64,000 nucleotides of DNA from Pseudoalteromonas umbrosa (GTDB lineage: Bacteria > Pseudomonadota > Gammaproteobacteria > Enterobacterales > Alteromonadaceae). The notes beneath the pieces were generated by a model. The model made no database searches. It saw only the letters and a list, made by a program, of their open reading frames with translations, and was not told where the DNA came from. The stretch lies in the NCBI RefSeq assembly GCF_030125375.1, contig NZ_JASJUU010000001.1, positions 1,161,354 through 1,225,353 of the forward strand, given 5' to 3'. Shown here one piece after another: positions 1 through 9,515 of the stretch (position 1 is its first letter; each line of letters begins with the position of its first letter). A program made the position numbers and the translations under genes.

Positions 1-1134
1 CGGGCATAAAAACACAAATATGAGTGCTTGAATCTTCATGAGCCAGACTAACTTATCACGCAATCTCACAGATTTCTCTTGCCCTCTGCTATGCTTAGAA
101 ATAAACCAAAGAATGCAGCTGACAGCTAAAAATGAAAAATATAACCCCATGTTTAGTAGTGAAAATGGTGATATCAGGATAACAATTGTCAACGCATATA
201 ATATAAGCCTAAAGAAGCTAATACGCGTTCCTAGCAAATAACAAATAATGCCTATCAGTGCCATTAACCAAGCACGTTGTGCTGATACTTGCATACCGCT
301 AATCACTACATATACCCCAGAGCTAAATAGCGCGCATAAAATGCCAACTGTATATATGTTTGAATCTTGCTTAAGGAAGCTTTGTGCAGGTATTAAAAGG
401 ATTTTTAACAGAACAAAACTCAAAGTGAAGAAAATCGCAATATGCAGTCCAGAAATAGCGAGTAAATGACTTAGTCCAAGCATACGAAAATTATCTTTAT
501 CTATGTTGGGTATTTTAGATTTGTCTCCAGTCATTAAAGTGTAATACAACCAGCTTAATTTATATTGCTGAAACACTGCGGACATAAAATGTCTGTAGTC
601 ATTCTGCCAGTCTCTTTCATTGCTCTTATGTACTTCAATCTCTACCTTACCTTTAAAGTAAATGTGATTTAGAAAAGCAAACAACTCACTGTCAAAGGCA
701 TGCAAATTTTTTCGTGAGCGAAAAATTTTGAGCTTTGCAACACCTTCAATCTTGTCACCTTGACGTAATGGCATGCTATATTTTTTAACAGACAAATTTG
801 CATTAACCGTTTTCCATGCATTTACTTGAAATGCATCTATAGATTCAATCTTCACTTGAATGTAGGGCTGTTCACCAGATTTAATAGATTTAGAGACAGT
901 TGCAACAATTTTAACTGGTTTATCAACAACTAAATCCTGCCATGAAACCTGGTAGAACAAGTAGTAATTCAAGTTTGTAACAAAAATACCTAAAATAAAA
1001 CCTGCCAAAACGTTCGAAAAAAGCTTAAAATAGCTACTAACAAAAACGAGCAAGGCAAAACTGACGGGTAATTGCCAAGTATCCATGAAAAATACGGATA
1101 TAACACACCCGAAAATGATGCCGCAGCAAATCAA
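1..1134 (-). CDS. comEC: DNA internalisation protein ComEC/Rec2 (N-terminal part; gene runs off the left edge)
   Basis: ComEC forms the inner-membrane channel through which single-stranded DNA enters the cytoplasm during natural transformation. An open minus-strand frame continues to base 1 without a stop, so only the N-terminal part is present. Translating the complement gives an N-terminal hydrophobic region, a soluble OB-like domain, and then the family hallmark HLLAISGLHIAIFF at about bases 440-480, followed by more membrane helices. I chose the TTG at 1134 because the residues after it (ICCGIIFGCVIS) look like the first helix of E. coli ComEC. The first in-frame ATG is at 1086 and would remove that helix. 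No strong ribosome binding site is visible before either. In related genomes msbA and lpxK follow; they would lie outside the window. Confidence 0.88.
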   Translation of the reverse strand, partial: MICCGIIFGCVISVFFMDTWQLPVSFALLVFVSSYFKLFSNVLAGFILGIFVTNLNYYLFYQVSWQDLVVDKPVKIVATVSKSIKSGEQPYIQVKIESIDAFQVNAWKTVNANLSVKKYSMPLRQGDKIEGVAKLKIFRSRKNLHAFDSELFAFLNHIYFKGKVEIEVHKSNERDWQNDYRHFMSAVFQQYKLSWLYYTLMTGDKSKIPNIDKDNFRMLGLSHLLAISGLHIAIFFTLSFVLLKILLIPAQSFLKQDSNIYTVGILCALFSSGVYVVISGMQVSAQRAWLMALIGIICYLLGTRISFFRLILYALTIVILISPFSLLNMGLYFSFLAVSCILWFISKHSRGQEKSVRLRDKLVWLMKIQALIFVFLCP

Positions 1135-1158
1135 AATTGAAGTAGATGGTTGCTCTAT

Positions 1159-1665
1159 ATGGCGAAAAAAACGATCCAACGCTTTTTACCCGATCACAAT
1201 AAGATCAAAGAACAAAAATCGTTAAGAATTTTTGGAAGTTTATTGCATGATGCAAACCTATGGCATCTTAATCGACGTTCAGCCAGAGGTGCATTTTCAG
1301 TCGGACTTTTTTTTGCGTTCATCCCTGTCCCTTTTCAAATGGTCCTAGCGGCAGCACTCGCAATTCCTTTTCGAGTAAACTTACCCTTATCTATTGCATT
1401 GGTTTGGATAACTAACCCTTTAACAATGCCACCTATATTTTATTGTTCATATCTTGTCGGTGTTTTTGCGCTTGGTCAAGAGCTTCAACCTTTTCACTTC
1501 GAGCCTACATGGGAATGGCTGACTCAAAGTATTTCAACCATAGGGCCTGCATTTATCGTTGGCTCATTAATATGCGCATGTATTGCTGCAATTATCGGTT
1601 TTTTTGGTATTGATTATCTTTGGAGACGTTCAGTTAATAAAGCTTGGGAAGCAAGAAATCAATAA
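1159..1665 (+). CDS. DUF2062 family inner-membrane protein
   Basis: A 168-residue membrane protein of the DUF2062 family, whose molecular role is not established. The conserved pattern is visible: the run GAFSVGLFFAFIPVPFQMVLA near residue 50, the segment NPLTMPPIFYCSYLVG near residue 90, and a final hydrophobic stretch near residue 140. There are about three to four membrane segments and a charged N-terminus. The ATG at 1159 is chosen over an in-frame TTG three codons upstream. The gene diverges from comEC with only 24 bases between the two predicted starts, and this pairing is common in Pseudoalteromonas and its relatives. A symmetric terminator follows the stop. Confidence 0.85.
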   Translation: MAKKTIQRFLPDHNKIKEQKSLRIFGSLLHDANLWHLNRRSARGAFSVGLFFAFIPVPFQMVLAAALAIPFRVNLPLSIALVWITNPLTMPPIFYCSYLVGVFALGQELQPFHFEPTWEWLTQSISTIGPAFIVGSLICACIAAIIGFFGIDYLWRRSVNKAWEARNQ

Positions 1666-1684
1666 CGTCATCTTCAACGATAAT

Positions 1685-1710
1685 AAAAAAGGGCCTTCAG
1701 GCCCTTTTTT
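1685..1710. terminator. Bidirectional Rho-independent terminator
   Basis: The stem GGGCCT/AGGCCC with a two-base loop is flanked by six A on the left and six T on the right, so it can terminate in both directions. It sits between the convergent DUF2062 gene (stop at 1665) and the DUF3466 gene (stop at 1718). Confidence 0.9.
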
Positions 1711-1717
1711 ATTCTGC

Positions 1718-3445
1718 TTATTTTCTTCGTCTTCTTAGCATTAGCAATGGTAAAGCTAATAGACCAAATACGCCAAAAGAAGCCGAGCTTCGTTCATAAG
1801 TCTCAGCCTCTTCAGCTGGACACTGTTCAGGCTCACCACTGATCGGAGTAAGTAACACAGGTACTGCTACTGATTCAAATTCATCATTACCAGAACTATC
1901 TTTAGTTACATTGCCTAAGCTATCTCTGCGCTTAACCGTTTTGGTTGCCACTGCGAAAATACGATTATCTTCTGTTACTTTAACAGCATCACCTACACGA
2001 TAGTTATAGTCTTCACTTTTACATGGTAACAAATCATTTAAGTTTTGTAGTTCCGAGGTTGCAATATCATAGATAAATGCCTCTCGTCTAGGGACGTCAC
2101 CAATACTAGTTACTTCAGCCTGACCAACGATGATACCCGCATCATTAATATCACGCGGATACAAGTCAGAGCTATTGAAGAACGACTTCATTTCAGTGAA
2201 AGACTGATTATTAATGTCGTAGTAATAACCTTTTACTTGCTCAAACGAGTTTAGCTCATCAAATCGATAACCAACCACGATATTATTATTATTAATATCA
2301 ACGCCTCGGCTAGATTCATAGCCCTCTACATGATCAATGATTTGTGTGAATTGACCGTCTTTATAATATCCAGCTCTTTGTCGACTTATGAATCTGTCGT
2401 CTTTACGAGTTTGAGAGTGACCAACAGCATAACCAGCTTGGTTTGCAGCTATTGCCGTGCCGAGGTGCACACGCTCTTCATCTTCCTCGCGAATAATGCC
2501 TAAGCCCAAAAGCTTAGATTCACCTTCAATCAGGTTAAAGTTTGCGTCTAACTTCCACTGATAAGCGTGGCGGTTGTAGTATATTGAACCATTTTGAAGT
2601 TCCCATACACACACATTAACCGGCTTACTCTCACCATTACAAATATCATCAAAGCGTTGTTGACCATCTATCGCAACACTTGTAGAAGACTGACCAACGA
2701 CTAAATAAGTACCATCATCCAATTTTTCTACATGGTTCGCTGTACTGAAACCACCATACTCACCAACAAAAGCAGGAGGAAGCTGAACGACTTCGCCGCT
2801 TGGAGTTATAAAGACTGCACGAGAAGAAAATGTACGCTCAAAGAATACAGTCGGGTCTGACTCACCATCTTTTACAAAATCAGTTCTCTTAGAGTAAGGG
2901 GCTGTTCCCCACCCTACCATCGCACCATCAGAGGCAATGCCGCTTATATACGAAATAACTGAGCGCGATAAATCATTATTTGTATAGTCGCGTTGCTCAT
3001 CAAAAATAACCTTTTCATCAGACGTTGTAGTTGAAAACGTTACTGCAATGCCAGAATTAATCTTCTGAAATTCACCATTACCATTACGAGCATTTAAATA
3101 TGTGCGCATAAACTCATGTGCATCAGGGTCTGTCGCTGCAGCATTATTATTTTTGATGTCGTCCAATGTAAACTCAATTGGATCCTCAATTCTCTCTCGC
3201 AGATCTTTTAAATCGTTATAGGCCCTTGTGATACTATCATCGTCAAAGTCAATATAACTTGTATCAATCTTTATATTAAATAGACCCGTAGCCCTGCCAA
3301 CAACTTCTCCAGACTCATTGGCATCATTAATGATAGTATCCGTCGAAGAGCTATGTGATGGTAACTCAGTTAATTGATATGTCGCAGCAAAAAGCTGCCC
3401 TGAAAAGCACAAACCAATGCTGGCGGCTAAAAGTGAATATTTCAT
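1718..3445 (-). CDS. DUF3466 family exported protein with C-terminal sorting-type tail
   Basis: An exported protein of about 575 residues from the DUF3466 family; its function is unknown. The start at 3445 gives a classic signal peptide (MKYSLLAASIGLCFSGQLFA). A longer in-frame version beginning at 3490 would add 15 polar residues before it and overlap uup, so it is unlikely. The body contains repeated short segments of the type 'DINDAGIIVGQA' and 'NQAGYAVGHS', the repeating unit of beta-propeller-like HAF repeats. The extreme C-terminus is a short polar stretch, one hydrophobic helix and RRRRK, which resembles the GlyGly-CTERM tail processed by rhombosortase, although the Gly-Gly pair itself is not present. 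It is the last gene of the rlmKL-uup operon, eight bases after uup. Confidence 0.8.
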   Translation of the reverse strand: MKYSLLAASIGLCFSGQLFAATYQLTELPSHSSSTDTIINDANESGEVVGRATGLFNIKIDTSYIDFDDDSITRAYNDLKDLRERIEDPIEFTLDDIKNNNAAATDPDAHEFMRTYLNARNGNGEFQKINSGIAVTFSTTTSDEKVIFDEQRDYTNNDLSRSVISYISGIASDGAMVGWGTAPYSKRTDFVKDGESDPTVFFERTFSSRAVFITPSGEVVQLPPAFVGEYGGFSTANHVEKLDDGTYLVVGQSSTSVAIDGQQRFDDICNGESKPVNVCVWELQNGSIYYNRHAYQWKLDANFNLIEGESKLLGLGIIREEDEERVHLGTAIAANQAGYAVGHSQTRKDDRFISRQRAGYYKDGQFTQIIDHVEGYESSRGVDINNNNIVVGYRFDELNSFEQVKGYYYDINNQSFTEMKSFFNSSDLYPRDINDAGIIVGQAEVTSIGDVPRREAFIYDIATSELQNLNDLLPCKSEDYNYRVGDAVKVTEDNRIFAVATKTVKRRDSLGNVTKDSSGNDEFESVAVPVLLTPISGEPEQCPAEEAETYERSSASFGVFGLLALPLLMLRRRRK

Positions 3446-3453
3446 TTCAATCC

Positions 3454-5370
3454 TTACTGCTGATTCTGTAAAGCTTCTAATTCTTCCCAACGTTCATACG
3501 CGGCTTCGAGCTTGGACTCCAGTTCCGCCAGTTGGTTCAATGCTTGTTGTGTTACATCAGATTCTTGTTTAAAAAATTCAGGCGAGTTCACTAACTCTTG
3601 CTGATTTTCTAGCGCGGTTTCAAGTTCCTCTACTTTACCCGGCAAGGCCTCTAATTCAAGTTTTAATTTGTAACTGAGCTTGCTAGATTTATTTTTGCTT
3701 GTATCACGTTTAGCAGGTGTGGCTGCAGACTTTTCTTTATCTAGCTTTTCAAGTTCTTTTTGTTGAGCAAGTTTATTATCCCGATACGCCTCGAAATCGC
3801 TGTACCCACCAACAATCTCAGTCACAACACCATCGCCTTCAAAAGCCCAAACACTATTACAGGTGTTATCAATAAACTCCCTATCATGGCTAACAATTAA
3901 GATTGTGCCTTGATATTGAGTAATAATTTCCTCCAAAAGTTCTAACGTTTCGATATCCAAATCATTGGTTGGCTCATCTAGTACCAATACATTAGAAGGC
4001 TTTAAAAACAGCTTAGCTAAAAGTAGTCGGTTTTTCTCACCACCTGATAACGCCTTAACAGGTGTACGAGCACGTGCTGGTGGAAATAAGAAATCTTGCA
4101 AATAGCCCAATACGTGTCGACTTCGACCACCAATAGATACTTCTTGCTTACCTTCAGCAACGTTATCTTGAACAGTCATTTCTTCATCAAGTTTTTCTCG
4201 ATACTGATCAAAATAAGCAACTTCTAAATTAACTCCTTGTTTAATTTTTCCACTGTCTGCTGATAATTTACCAAAAAGTAACTTTAATAACGTCGTTTTA
4301 CCGATACCATTCGGGCCTACTAAACCCACTCTATCGCCACGCATCACCAATGTAGAAAAGTCTTTCACAATTGGTTTATCTTTAAATGCATGATTTACAA
4401 AGTTTGCTTCAAATACTAACTTGCCAGAGCGCTCAGCAGATTCAATGTTAAAGTCCGCTTTGCCCACTTGCTCAATACGCTGTTTTCGCTCAACACGTAG
4501 CGCTTTTAACGCACGAACACGACCTTCATTACGTGTTCGACGCGCTTTGATCCCTTGCCTTATCCAAGTCTCTTCTTCAGCTAGTTTTTTATCAAACAAC
4601 GCATTTTGTGCCTCTTCGACTTTTAAATCATGGGCTTTTTGCTCGAGATACTTAGCATAATTACCAGGGTAAGAAACCAGCTTACCTCTATCTAAATCTA
4701 AAATACGTGTCGCTACAGCTCTGATAAACGCACGGTCGTGAGAAATAAACACGATGCCACCTTTGAAATCTTTCAAAAATGATTCTAACCATTCCACACT
4801 TGCCATGTCCAAGTGGTTAGTCGGTTCATCAAGTAACAATAAGTCTGGATCGCTAACAAGCGCTTTGGCTAGTGCAACCTTTCTTAGCCAACCACCGGAA
4901 AGCTTTTCAAGGCGCATTTGCGCGGTCAACTGAAGCTGGCTTAGGACCAAATTAATTCGGCTTTCAAAGCGCCACGCATCTGCTGCTTCAATTTCAGCTG
5001 ATAAGCGCTCAAGCTTATTCAATAAACTGTTAGATTGGTCTGTTTGGAGCACTTCGCTGACATGGTTATATTCAATTAAAAGACTCGCGACATCTGGTAA
5101 GCCCTGAGCTACATAATCAAAAACACTGCCCTGGGCTCCTTTTGGTGGATCCTGTTCAAGACGTGATACTTTAAGACCTGTAAGACGGTTTATTTCACCA
5201 TCATCTAATAACACCTGCCCATCAAGTACTTTAAGTAAGGTTGACTTACCTGCACCGTTTCTACCAACAATACAGACCCGCTCACCGGCTTCAATCAAGG
5301 CATCTGCATTGTCTAGTAGCGGATGAGAACCAAAAGCCAGCTGCGCTTTAGCAATTCTAATTAAATCCAT
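3454..5370 (-). CDS. uup: ABC-F family ATPase Uup
   Basis: Uup is a soluble ABC-F protein with two nucleotide-binding domains. Family members act on ribosomes, and Uup has been linked to precise excision of transposons and to ribosome quality. Domain 1 has a Walker A GRNGAGKST at residues 36-44, signature LSGGW at 157-161 and Walker B ending in DEP near 183. Domain 2 has GPNGIGKTT at 352-360 and LSGGE at 441-445. The inter-domain linker around 245-300 is rich in Arg and Glu. Residues after about 550 form a charged coiled coil, the C-terminal domain typical of Uup. There are no membrane segments, so it is not a transporter. It overlaps the upstream glutaredoxin-like gene by 14 bases, which suggests translational coupling. 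Confidence 0.95.
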   Translation of the reverse strand: MDLIRIAKAQLAFGSHPLLDNADALIEAGERVCIVGRNGAGKSTLLKVLDGQVLLDDGEINRLTGLKVSRLEQDPPKGAQGSVFDYVAQGLPDVASLLIEYNHVSEVLQTDQSNSLLNKLERLSAEIEAADAWRFESRINLVLSQLQLTAQMRLEKLSGGWLRKVALAKALVSDPDLLLLDEPTNHLDMASVEWLESFLKDFKGGIVFISHDRAFIRAVATRILDLDRGKLVSYPGNYAKYLEQKAHDLKVEEAQNALFDKKLAEEETWIRQGIKARRTRNEGRVRALKALRVERKQRIEQVGKADFNIESAERSGKLVFEANFVNHAFKDKPIVKDFSTLVMRGDRVGLVGPNGIGKTTLLKLLFGKLSADSGKIKQGVNLEVAYFDQYREKLDEEMTVQDNVAEGKQEVSIGGRSRHVLGYLQDFLFPPARARTPVKALSGGEKNRLLLAKLFLKPSNVLVLDEPTNDLDIETLELLEEIITQYQGTILIVSHDREFIDNTCNSVWAFEGDGVVTEIVGGYSDFEAYRDNKLAQQKELEKLDKEKSAATPAKRDTSKNKSSKLSYKLKLELEALPGKVEELETALENQQELVNSPEFFKQESDVTQQALNQLAELESKLEAAYERWEELEALQNQQ

Positions 5371-5602
5371 CTTCTTGTATTAACTCTTGAATTTGTTGTT
5401 GGGTAAATGGCCAGTAGAGCAATTTACCTGTTTTTATATTTTTAATTACTGGAATAGAAGTTTGAAATTGCGACATCAAACTTTCATCATCCAAGATATC
5501 TTGAAGGTGAATGTCAACGCTTGAAAGCACAGACACAGCATAATCGTGTGCCTGTTCACATAAATGACATCCATCAGTGTGATATAAAACCACTTTAGCC
5601 AT
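5357..5602 (-). CDS. Glutaredoxin-like (DUF836) thiol protein
   Basis: An 81-residue thioredoxin-fold protein of the glutaredoxin-like DUF836 family. The N-terminal strand VVLYHTDGCHLCEQA carries a CHLC redox motif at residues 12-15. A cis-proline segment (TSIPVIKN) and GKLLYWPF follow, as in glutaredoxins. The substrate is unknown. It is sandwiched between rlmKL and uup with overlaps on both sides (8 bases with rlmKL, 14 with uup), and this arrangement recurs in gammaproteobacteria, so the three are co-transcribed. Confidence 0.88.
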   Translation of the reverse strand: MAKVVLYHTDGCHLCEQAHDYAVSVLSSVDIHLQDILDDESLMSQFQTSIPVIKNIKTGKLLYWPFTQQQIQELIQEDGFN

Positions 5603-7706
5603 GTGTAATAAGCCAGCTATTGTGGATCTGTTTATTGCGTTTAAAGTCTGGAGATAATGTTTCCGTTGAGATATTTTCAGCTTTCAAGCCCAATCCCATC
5701 AGTGCAACTTCATCCATTTTAAAACCGCGTTTGTTGTTAGAGAACAGTAGTACGCCATCTGGACTTAGAATGTTCTTCACCCAAGTTAATAATTGGATAT
5801 GGTCACGTTGAACATCAAACACGTTTTTCATTCTCTTGGAGTTTGAAAAGGTAGGCGGATCTAAGAAAATTAAATCGTATTGACCCTTAGCATGTTCTAA
5901 CCATTTCAAACAATCCGCTTGCTCGAATCTAAAACGTGGATTTTTAAGGTTATTAAGTGCAAAGTTTTCTTCGGCCCATTTAAGGTAAGTCTTAGACATA
6001 TCAACAGTTGTAACCGACTTAGCACCGCCAAGTGCTGCGTGAACCGAGGCAGAGCCCGTATAAGCAAACAGGTTTAAAACGCGTTTGTCTTTTGAATTTT
6101 GTTGAATAAATCGACGTGCAAGACGGTGATCTAGAAACAGGCCGGTATCTAAATAGTCATATAGATTAACTTTAAATTTTGCGCCAAACTCTTCAATGAC
6201 TTGATAACGGTTTTGCTTCTCATACGAAGTATATTGCTCATCTCCACGCTGCTTTTTACGTACTTTGACTGCTAAATTGCTTGGCGATATATCTAGAGTT
6301 TCGGCAGTTAAAGAAATCACATCTTGTAATCGTTTATCCGCAACATCGGCGTTGATTTCTTTTGGTGCTGCATACTCAAAGATAACTGCGTTGTCGCCAT
6401 ATACATCTACGGCAACGTTATATTCTGGTATATCAGCATCATACAATCGGAAAGCTTCAACAGACTCTTTTTTCAACCAACTTTTTAGGCCCTGCTTATT
6501 CTTTTTAAGCCTGTTAGCAAATGCACGAGACTGCTCAAAATGCAGTTCTGAAGCTTGTTCATTTTGCGCAACTTGCTTTTCATTCAGCTCATACATGTAC
6601 AAGGTGACATCAATCGGGCCATTTTTAAACTTATAACGCTTTTTAGACGCAAGCTTAAGTAATCTAAATAGCTCATCGTCAGTACCAAGCAGTGCAGCGT
6701 TCCAATCGCGATAATGCTTTTTGAAGCTCACACCCATATTACGATATAGGTTAATCAATTCAGCCATTGAACCCAAGCGCTCACCATACGGTAAGTTACT
6801 TAGAATTGTACCTGGACGTTTTGCGACAGACTGCAACTTGCCCGCATCCGCTTCTTTAAATTGGATTAGTTCGCCAACACCTGCACGGTTTGCATTAGAC
6901 TTAGCTGTGTCTAACACTCTTCCATCAATGTCATGGCCAATTAACCACAGCTTAGAATCGATTTTTTCCGCTTTAAGTTCTTTTTGTATTTCTTTGAACT
7001 TCGCTTCTCTAAAGCTAGGAAGACGCTTAAAAGCAAATGCCTTATGCAGGTTTGTCGGCAGGTTCAAAGCCATGCTTGCGGCTTCAATTAACAATGTACC
7101 AGAACCACAACACGGATCAAACAAAGGCTTTGATGTGTCATTCAGCCAACCACTTCGAGTTACAAGCGCTGCAGCTAGGTGTTCACGAATTGGGGCTTTA
7201 CCCTGCTTAGTTCTATAACCACGGTCAGACAATCTTGGACCTGAATAATCAAGATATAGTGCAATTTTTTGCTTATTAAGCTTAGCAATAATTCGAACGT
7301 TAGCGTCTTGTTTATCTACAGATGGACGTTGCTCATAAAGATCTTGGAAATAATCAACAACTGCATCTTTAATGACCAAACCTGAGAACTGCGTGTTTTT
7401 TAATTCTTTATTCGTGCCATTAAACTCAACAGCAAAGGTCTGTGAAGGGCCAAACCACTCTTGCCAGCCTTGAAAACGAGCAAACTTATACAGGTCATCT
7501 TTATTCTTAATATCTTCATGCTCATCAATTAATAACATAACGCGTGTTGAGTATCGCGTCATCATACAAAATTTCTGAGCGGTAAGATTGTCGGCTTCAA
7601 AGCGAACCGAACCAATGCTTTGCTTAGTAACTTTAATTTCAAAAGATTGAAGTTCTTCGACTAGTAGATTTTCGATGCCAATCGATGTAAGCGCAATAAA
7701 CTGCAA
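5595..7706 (-). CDS. rlmL: Bifunctional 23S rRNA methyltransferase RlmKL (m2G2445 and m7G2069)
   Basis: A 703-residue fusion enzyme that methylates two guanines of 23S rRNA, the normal full length for the family. An N-terminal THUMP RNA-binding region occupies about residues 45-155. It is followed by the RlmL methyltransferase with the SAM motif DPCCGSGTLLIEAA near 200 and the catalytic NLPYGER near 310. The C-terminal RlmK half has LDTGLFLDHRLARR, the SAM motif NLFAYTGSASVHAA and DPPTFSNSKRM. Both active sites look intact. It begins the operon that continues into the glutaredoxin-like gene, uup and DUF3466. Confidence 0.97.
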   Translation of the reverse strand: MQFIALTSIGIENLLVEELQSFEIKVTKQSIGSVRFEADNLTAQKFCMMTRYSTRVMLLIDEHEDIKNKDDLYKFARFQGWQEWFGPSQTFAVEFNGTNKELKNTQFSGLVIKDAVVDYFQDLYEQRPSVDKQDANVRIIAKLNKQKIALYLDYSGPRLSDRGYRTKQGKAPIREHLAAALVTRSGWLNDTSKPLFDPCCGSGTLLIEAASMALNLPTNLHKAFAFKRLPSFREAKFKEIQKELKAEKIDSKLWLIGHDIDGRVLDTAKSNANRAGVGELIQFKEADAGKLQSVAKRPGTILSNLPYGERLGSMAELINLYRNMGVSFKKHYRDWNAALLGTDDELFRLLKLASKKRYKFKNGPIDVTLYMYELNEKQVAQNEQASELHFEQSRAFANRLKKNKQGLKSWLKKESVEAFRLYDADIPEYNVAVDVYGDNAVIFEYAAPKEINADVADKRLQDVISLTAETLDISPSNLAVKVRKKQRGDEQYTSYEKQNRYQVIEEFGAKFKVNLYDYLDTGLFLDHRLARRFIQQNSKDKRVLNLFAYTGSASVHAALGGAKSVTTVDMSKTYLKWAEENFALNNLKNPRFRFEQADCLKWLEHAKGQYDLIFLDPPTFSNSKRMKNVFDVQRDHIQLLTWVKNILSPDGVLLFSNNKRGFKMDEVALMGLGLKAENISTETLSPDFKRNKQIHNSWLITHG

Positions 7707-7770
7707 TGTGATAACCCTGTAATTTCAATTGACGCGATTATAACACAGCTATGTACAGACTGGGATTGGA

Positions 7771-8298
7771 TTAAGCCCTTCTACTGACTTTATTACTCGA
7801 CAATACAGGGTGAATGCGATCGTTTAAAACCTTGATGGCCTGAAACTGCTCTAAACTTATATTTTCATCTAGCTGGAAGTTCGCGGTTAGATTGATACAC
7901 AGACTTGCATCGCGTTCATGGTCAACTATTAAACACTCGCCTGTCATGACTTTGGATTTAAGGCTAATAACTGCATTACACAAAACTTCGTTGCCGACAT
8001 ACGCTTGGAAAAACCAACTCTTGGCTTGTACTGGTAACAAATGAAATTTAGCAGCAGTGGCATTGAGTGCTATCTGGCAACATTGCGCTTCTGACCAAAC
8101 AGAATAAGTGCACAAGTAGTCAAATACATTTTGATAAAATGCAGCTTCTTCTACGCTGAATGTAGGACTGGAATCAGAATCGGCGGTAAGCTGACGTAGA
8201 CGATACGGGGTGCAGAGTTGAAGCTCATCGCCCAAATCAACAAGCAAACGGTTTTGTGCGCGACATTGAAGCCAACGCCACTCTTTTGATGCTTGCAA
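7771..8298 (-). CDS. zapC: Cell division protein ZapC
   Basis: A 175-residue protein that matches ZapC, a cytoplasmic factor that binds FtsZ and promotes lateral bundling of its filaments at the division ring. Recognisable family features are the start EWRWLQCRAQNRLLVDLGDELQL, the segment FSVEEAAFYQNVFDYL, KSWFFQAY in the middle and the C-terminal IKVLNDRIHPVL, all alignable by eye with the E. coli protein. E. coli ZapC also lies between pyrD and rlmKL, which supports the call. It is a short single gene here, with about 125 bases separating it from pyrD. Confidence 0.88.
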   Translation of the reverse strand: MQASKEWRWLQCRAQNRLLVDLGDELQLCTPYRLRQLTADSDSSPTFSVEEAAFYQNVFDYLCTYSVWSEAQCCQIALNATAAKFHLLPVQAKSWFFQAYVGNEVLCNAVISLKSKVMTGECLIVDHERDASLCINLTANFQLDENISLEQFQAIKVLNDRIHPVLSSNKVSRRA

Positions 8299-8423
8299 AA
8301 TCGCCCTCCGCGTTACTATTAAATTAATTCAACCAGTAACGCGAAGTATATCGCGATTTTTGCAAGTGTAAAAATATTTATAATAACAATTTGTTTAGGA
8401 TCATTTCGTAATATGACTGATCC

Positions 8424-9434
8424 TTATAAAGAATTTACGATCCTTTTGATCAATTGTGGTCCTTCATAAATAAAACCGGTATACAATTGAACAAGATCCG
8501 CGCCTGCGTTGAGCTTTTCTTGCGCAGCTTCAGCGCTATCAATCCCACCCACACCAATAATAGGCAGCTTGCCTTCTGTAAGGCGTTTTAGTTCTTGAAC
8601 AACATGCGTTGACTTTTCACGCACAGGACGTCCTGATAAACCGCCAGCTTCATTTGCAAATTCTAATCCTTGTACTGCGTCTCTTGCTAACGTTGTATTC
8701 GTCGCAATGACGCCGTCAATACGATTATTTACAAGCGATTCAGCAATTTGCGTTAATTGTACAGCATCAACATCTGGTGCAATTTTAACAAGCATTGGCA
8801 CTGACTTTTTGTGCTTTTCAATTAAGTCTACCTGCTCATTTTTAAGGCTTTGTAATAAGTCATCTAGCGCTTCACCATACTGCAGATCACGAAGACCAGG
8901 CGTATTTGGTGAGGAGATGTTTACTGTGATATACGATGCATGTTCAAAAACTTTGCGCATACAATGGATGTAATCATCTTTACCCTGCTCGTTTGGTGTA
9001 TCTTTGTTTTTACCAATGTTGATCCCAAGGATCCCGGTATAATTTGAGGCTTTTACGTTAGCAACTAAATTATCTACACCTTTATTGTTAAAGCCCATTC
9101 TGTTGATCACTGCATGTGCTTCTGGAAGACGGAATATACGTGGCTTATCATTACCGGCTTGAGGCCTAGGCGTAACAGTACCTACTTCAATAAACCCAAA
9201 GCCCATTTGGCCAAACGCATCAATACATTCAGCATTTTTGTCTAAACCAGCAGCTAATCCCACTGGGTTATCAAATTCTAAGCCTAAAAAGTTAACTGGC
9301 TTTTTAGGAAGAGACTGTGACCAAGCAAGACTTAATGGGGTATTTTTGAAACGGCGCAAGTTGCCTAAAGCAAAATCGTGGGCCCATTCCGCATCTTTAT
9401 TAAACATATAACGACGTGCTAAATCGTAAAACAT
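8424..9434 (-). CDS. pyrD: Dihydroorotate dehydrogenase (quinone), class 2
   Basis: This enzyme oxidises dihydroorotate to orotate in pyrimidine synthesis and passes the electrons to membrane quinones. The protein has 336 residues, the usual length for class 2. The N-terminal helices ([23 protein letters not shown]) form the membrane-associating extension that class 1 enzymes lack. Visible motifs are [12 protein letters not shown] for FMN binding, [14 protein letters not shown] with the catalytic serine near 175, IATNTT, and the phosphate-binding GVGGI and [12 protein letters not shown] at the C-terminus. A good ribosome binding site (AAGGAG) precedes the start. Confidence 0.97.
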   Translation of the reverse strand: MFYDLARRYMFNKDAEWAHDFALGNLRRFKNTPLSLAWSQSLPKKPVNFLGLEFDNPVGLAAGLDKNAECIDAFGQMGFGFIEVGTVTPRPQAGNDKPRIFRLPEAHAVINRMGFNNKGVDNLVANVKASNYTGILGINIGKNKDTPNEQGKDDYIHCMRKVFEHASYITVNISSPNTPGLRDLQYGEALDDLLQSLKNEQVDLIEKHKKSVPMLVKIAPDVDAVQLTQIAESLVNNRIDGVIATNTTLARDAVQGLEFANEAGGLSGRPVREKSTHVVQELKRLTEGKLPIIGVGGIDSAEAAQEKLNAGADLVQLYTGFIYEGPQLIKRIVNSL

Positions 9435-9470
9435 CGAGACTCCTTAAGTTCCTGGTAACAGTTTGAGGCA

Positions 9471-9500
9471 AAAAAATACCCCAGCAATTGCCGGGGTATT
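9471..9500 (-). terminator. Rho-independent terminator of the glutamate dehydrogenase gene
   Basis: On the minus strand the stem AATACCCC/GGGGTATT encloses a ten-base loop and is followed by seven T. It lies between the gdh stop at 9516 and the pyrD start at 9434, so it separates the two minus-strand units. Confidence 0.88.
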
Positions 9501-9515
9501 TTAACGTGTTAATTT

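Noticed and set aside
38..469. Two short plus-strand frames in the first 470 bases
   Set aside because: They lie opposite the comEC coding frame, which is continuous on the minus strand and carries the HLLAISGLHIAIFF hallmark.
6721..7218. 165-codon plus-strand frame opposite rlmKL
   Set aside because: Its sequence has no recognisable motif and lies fully inside the well supported methyltransferase gene.
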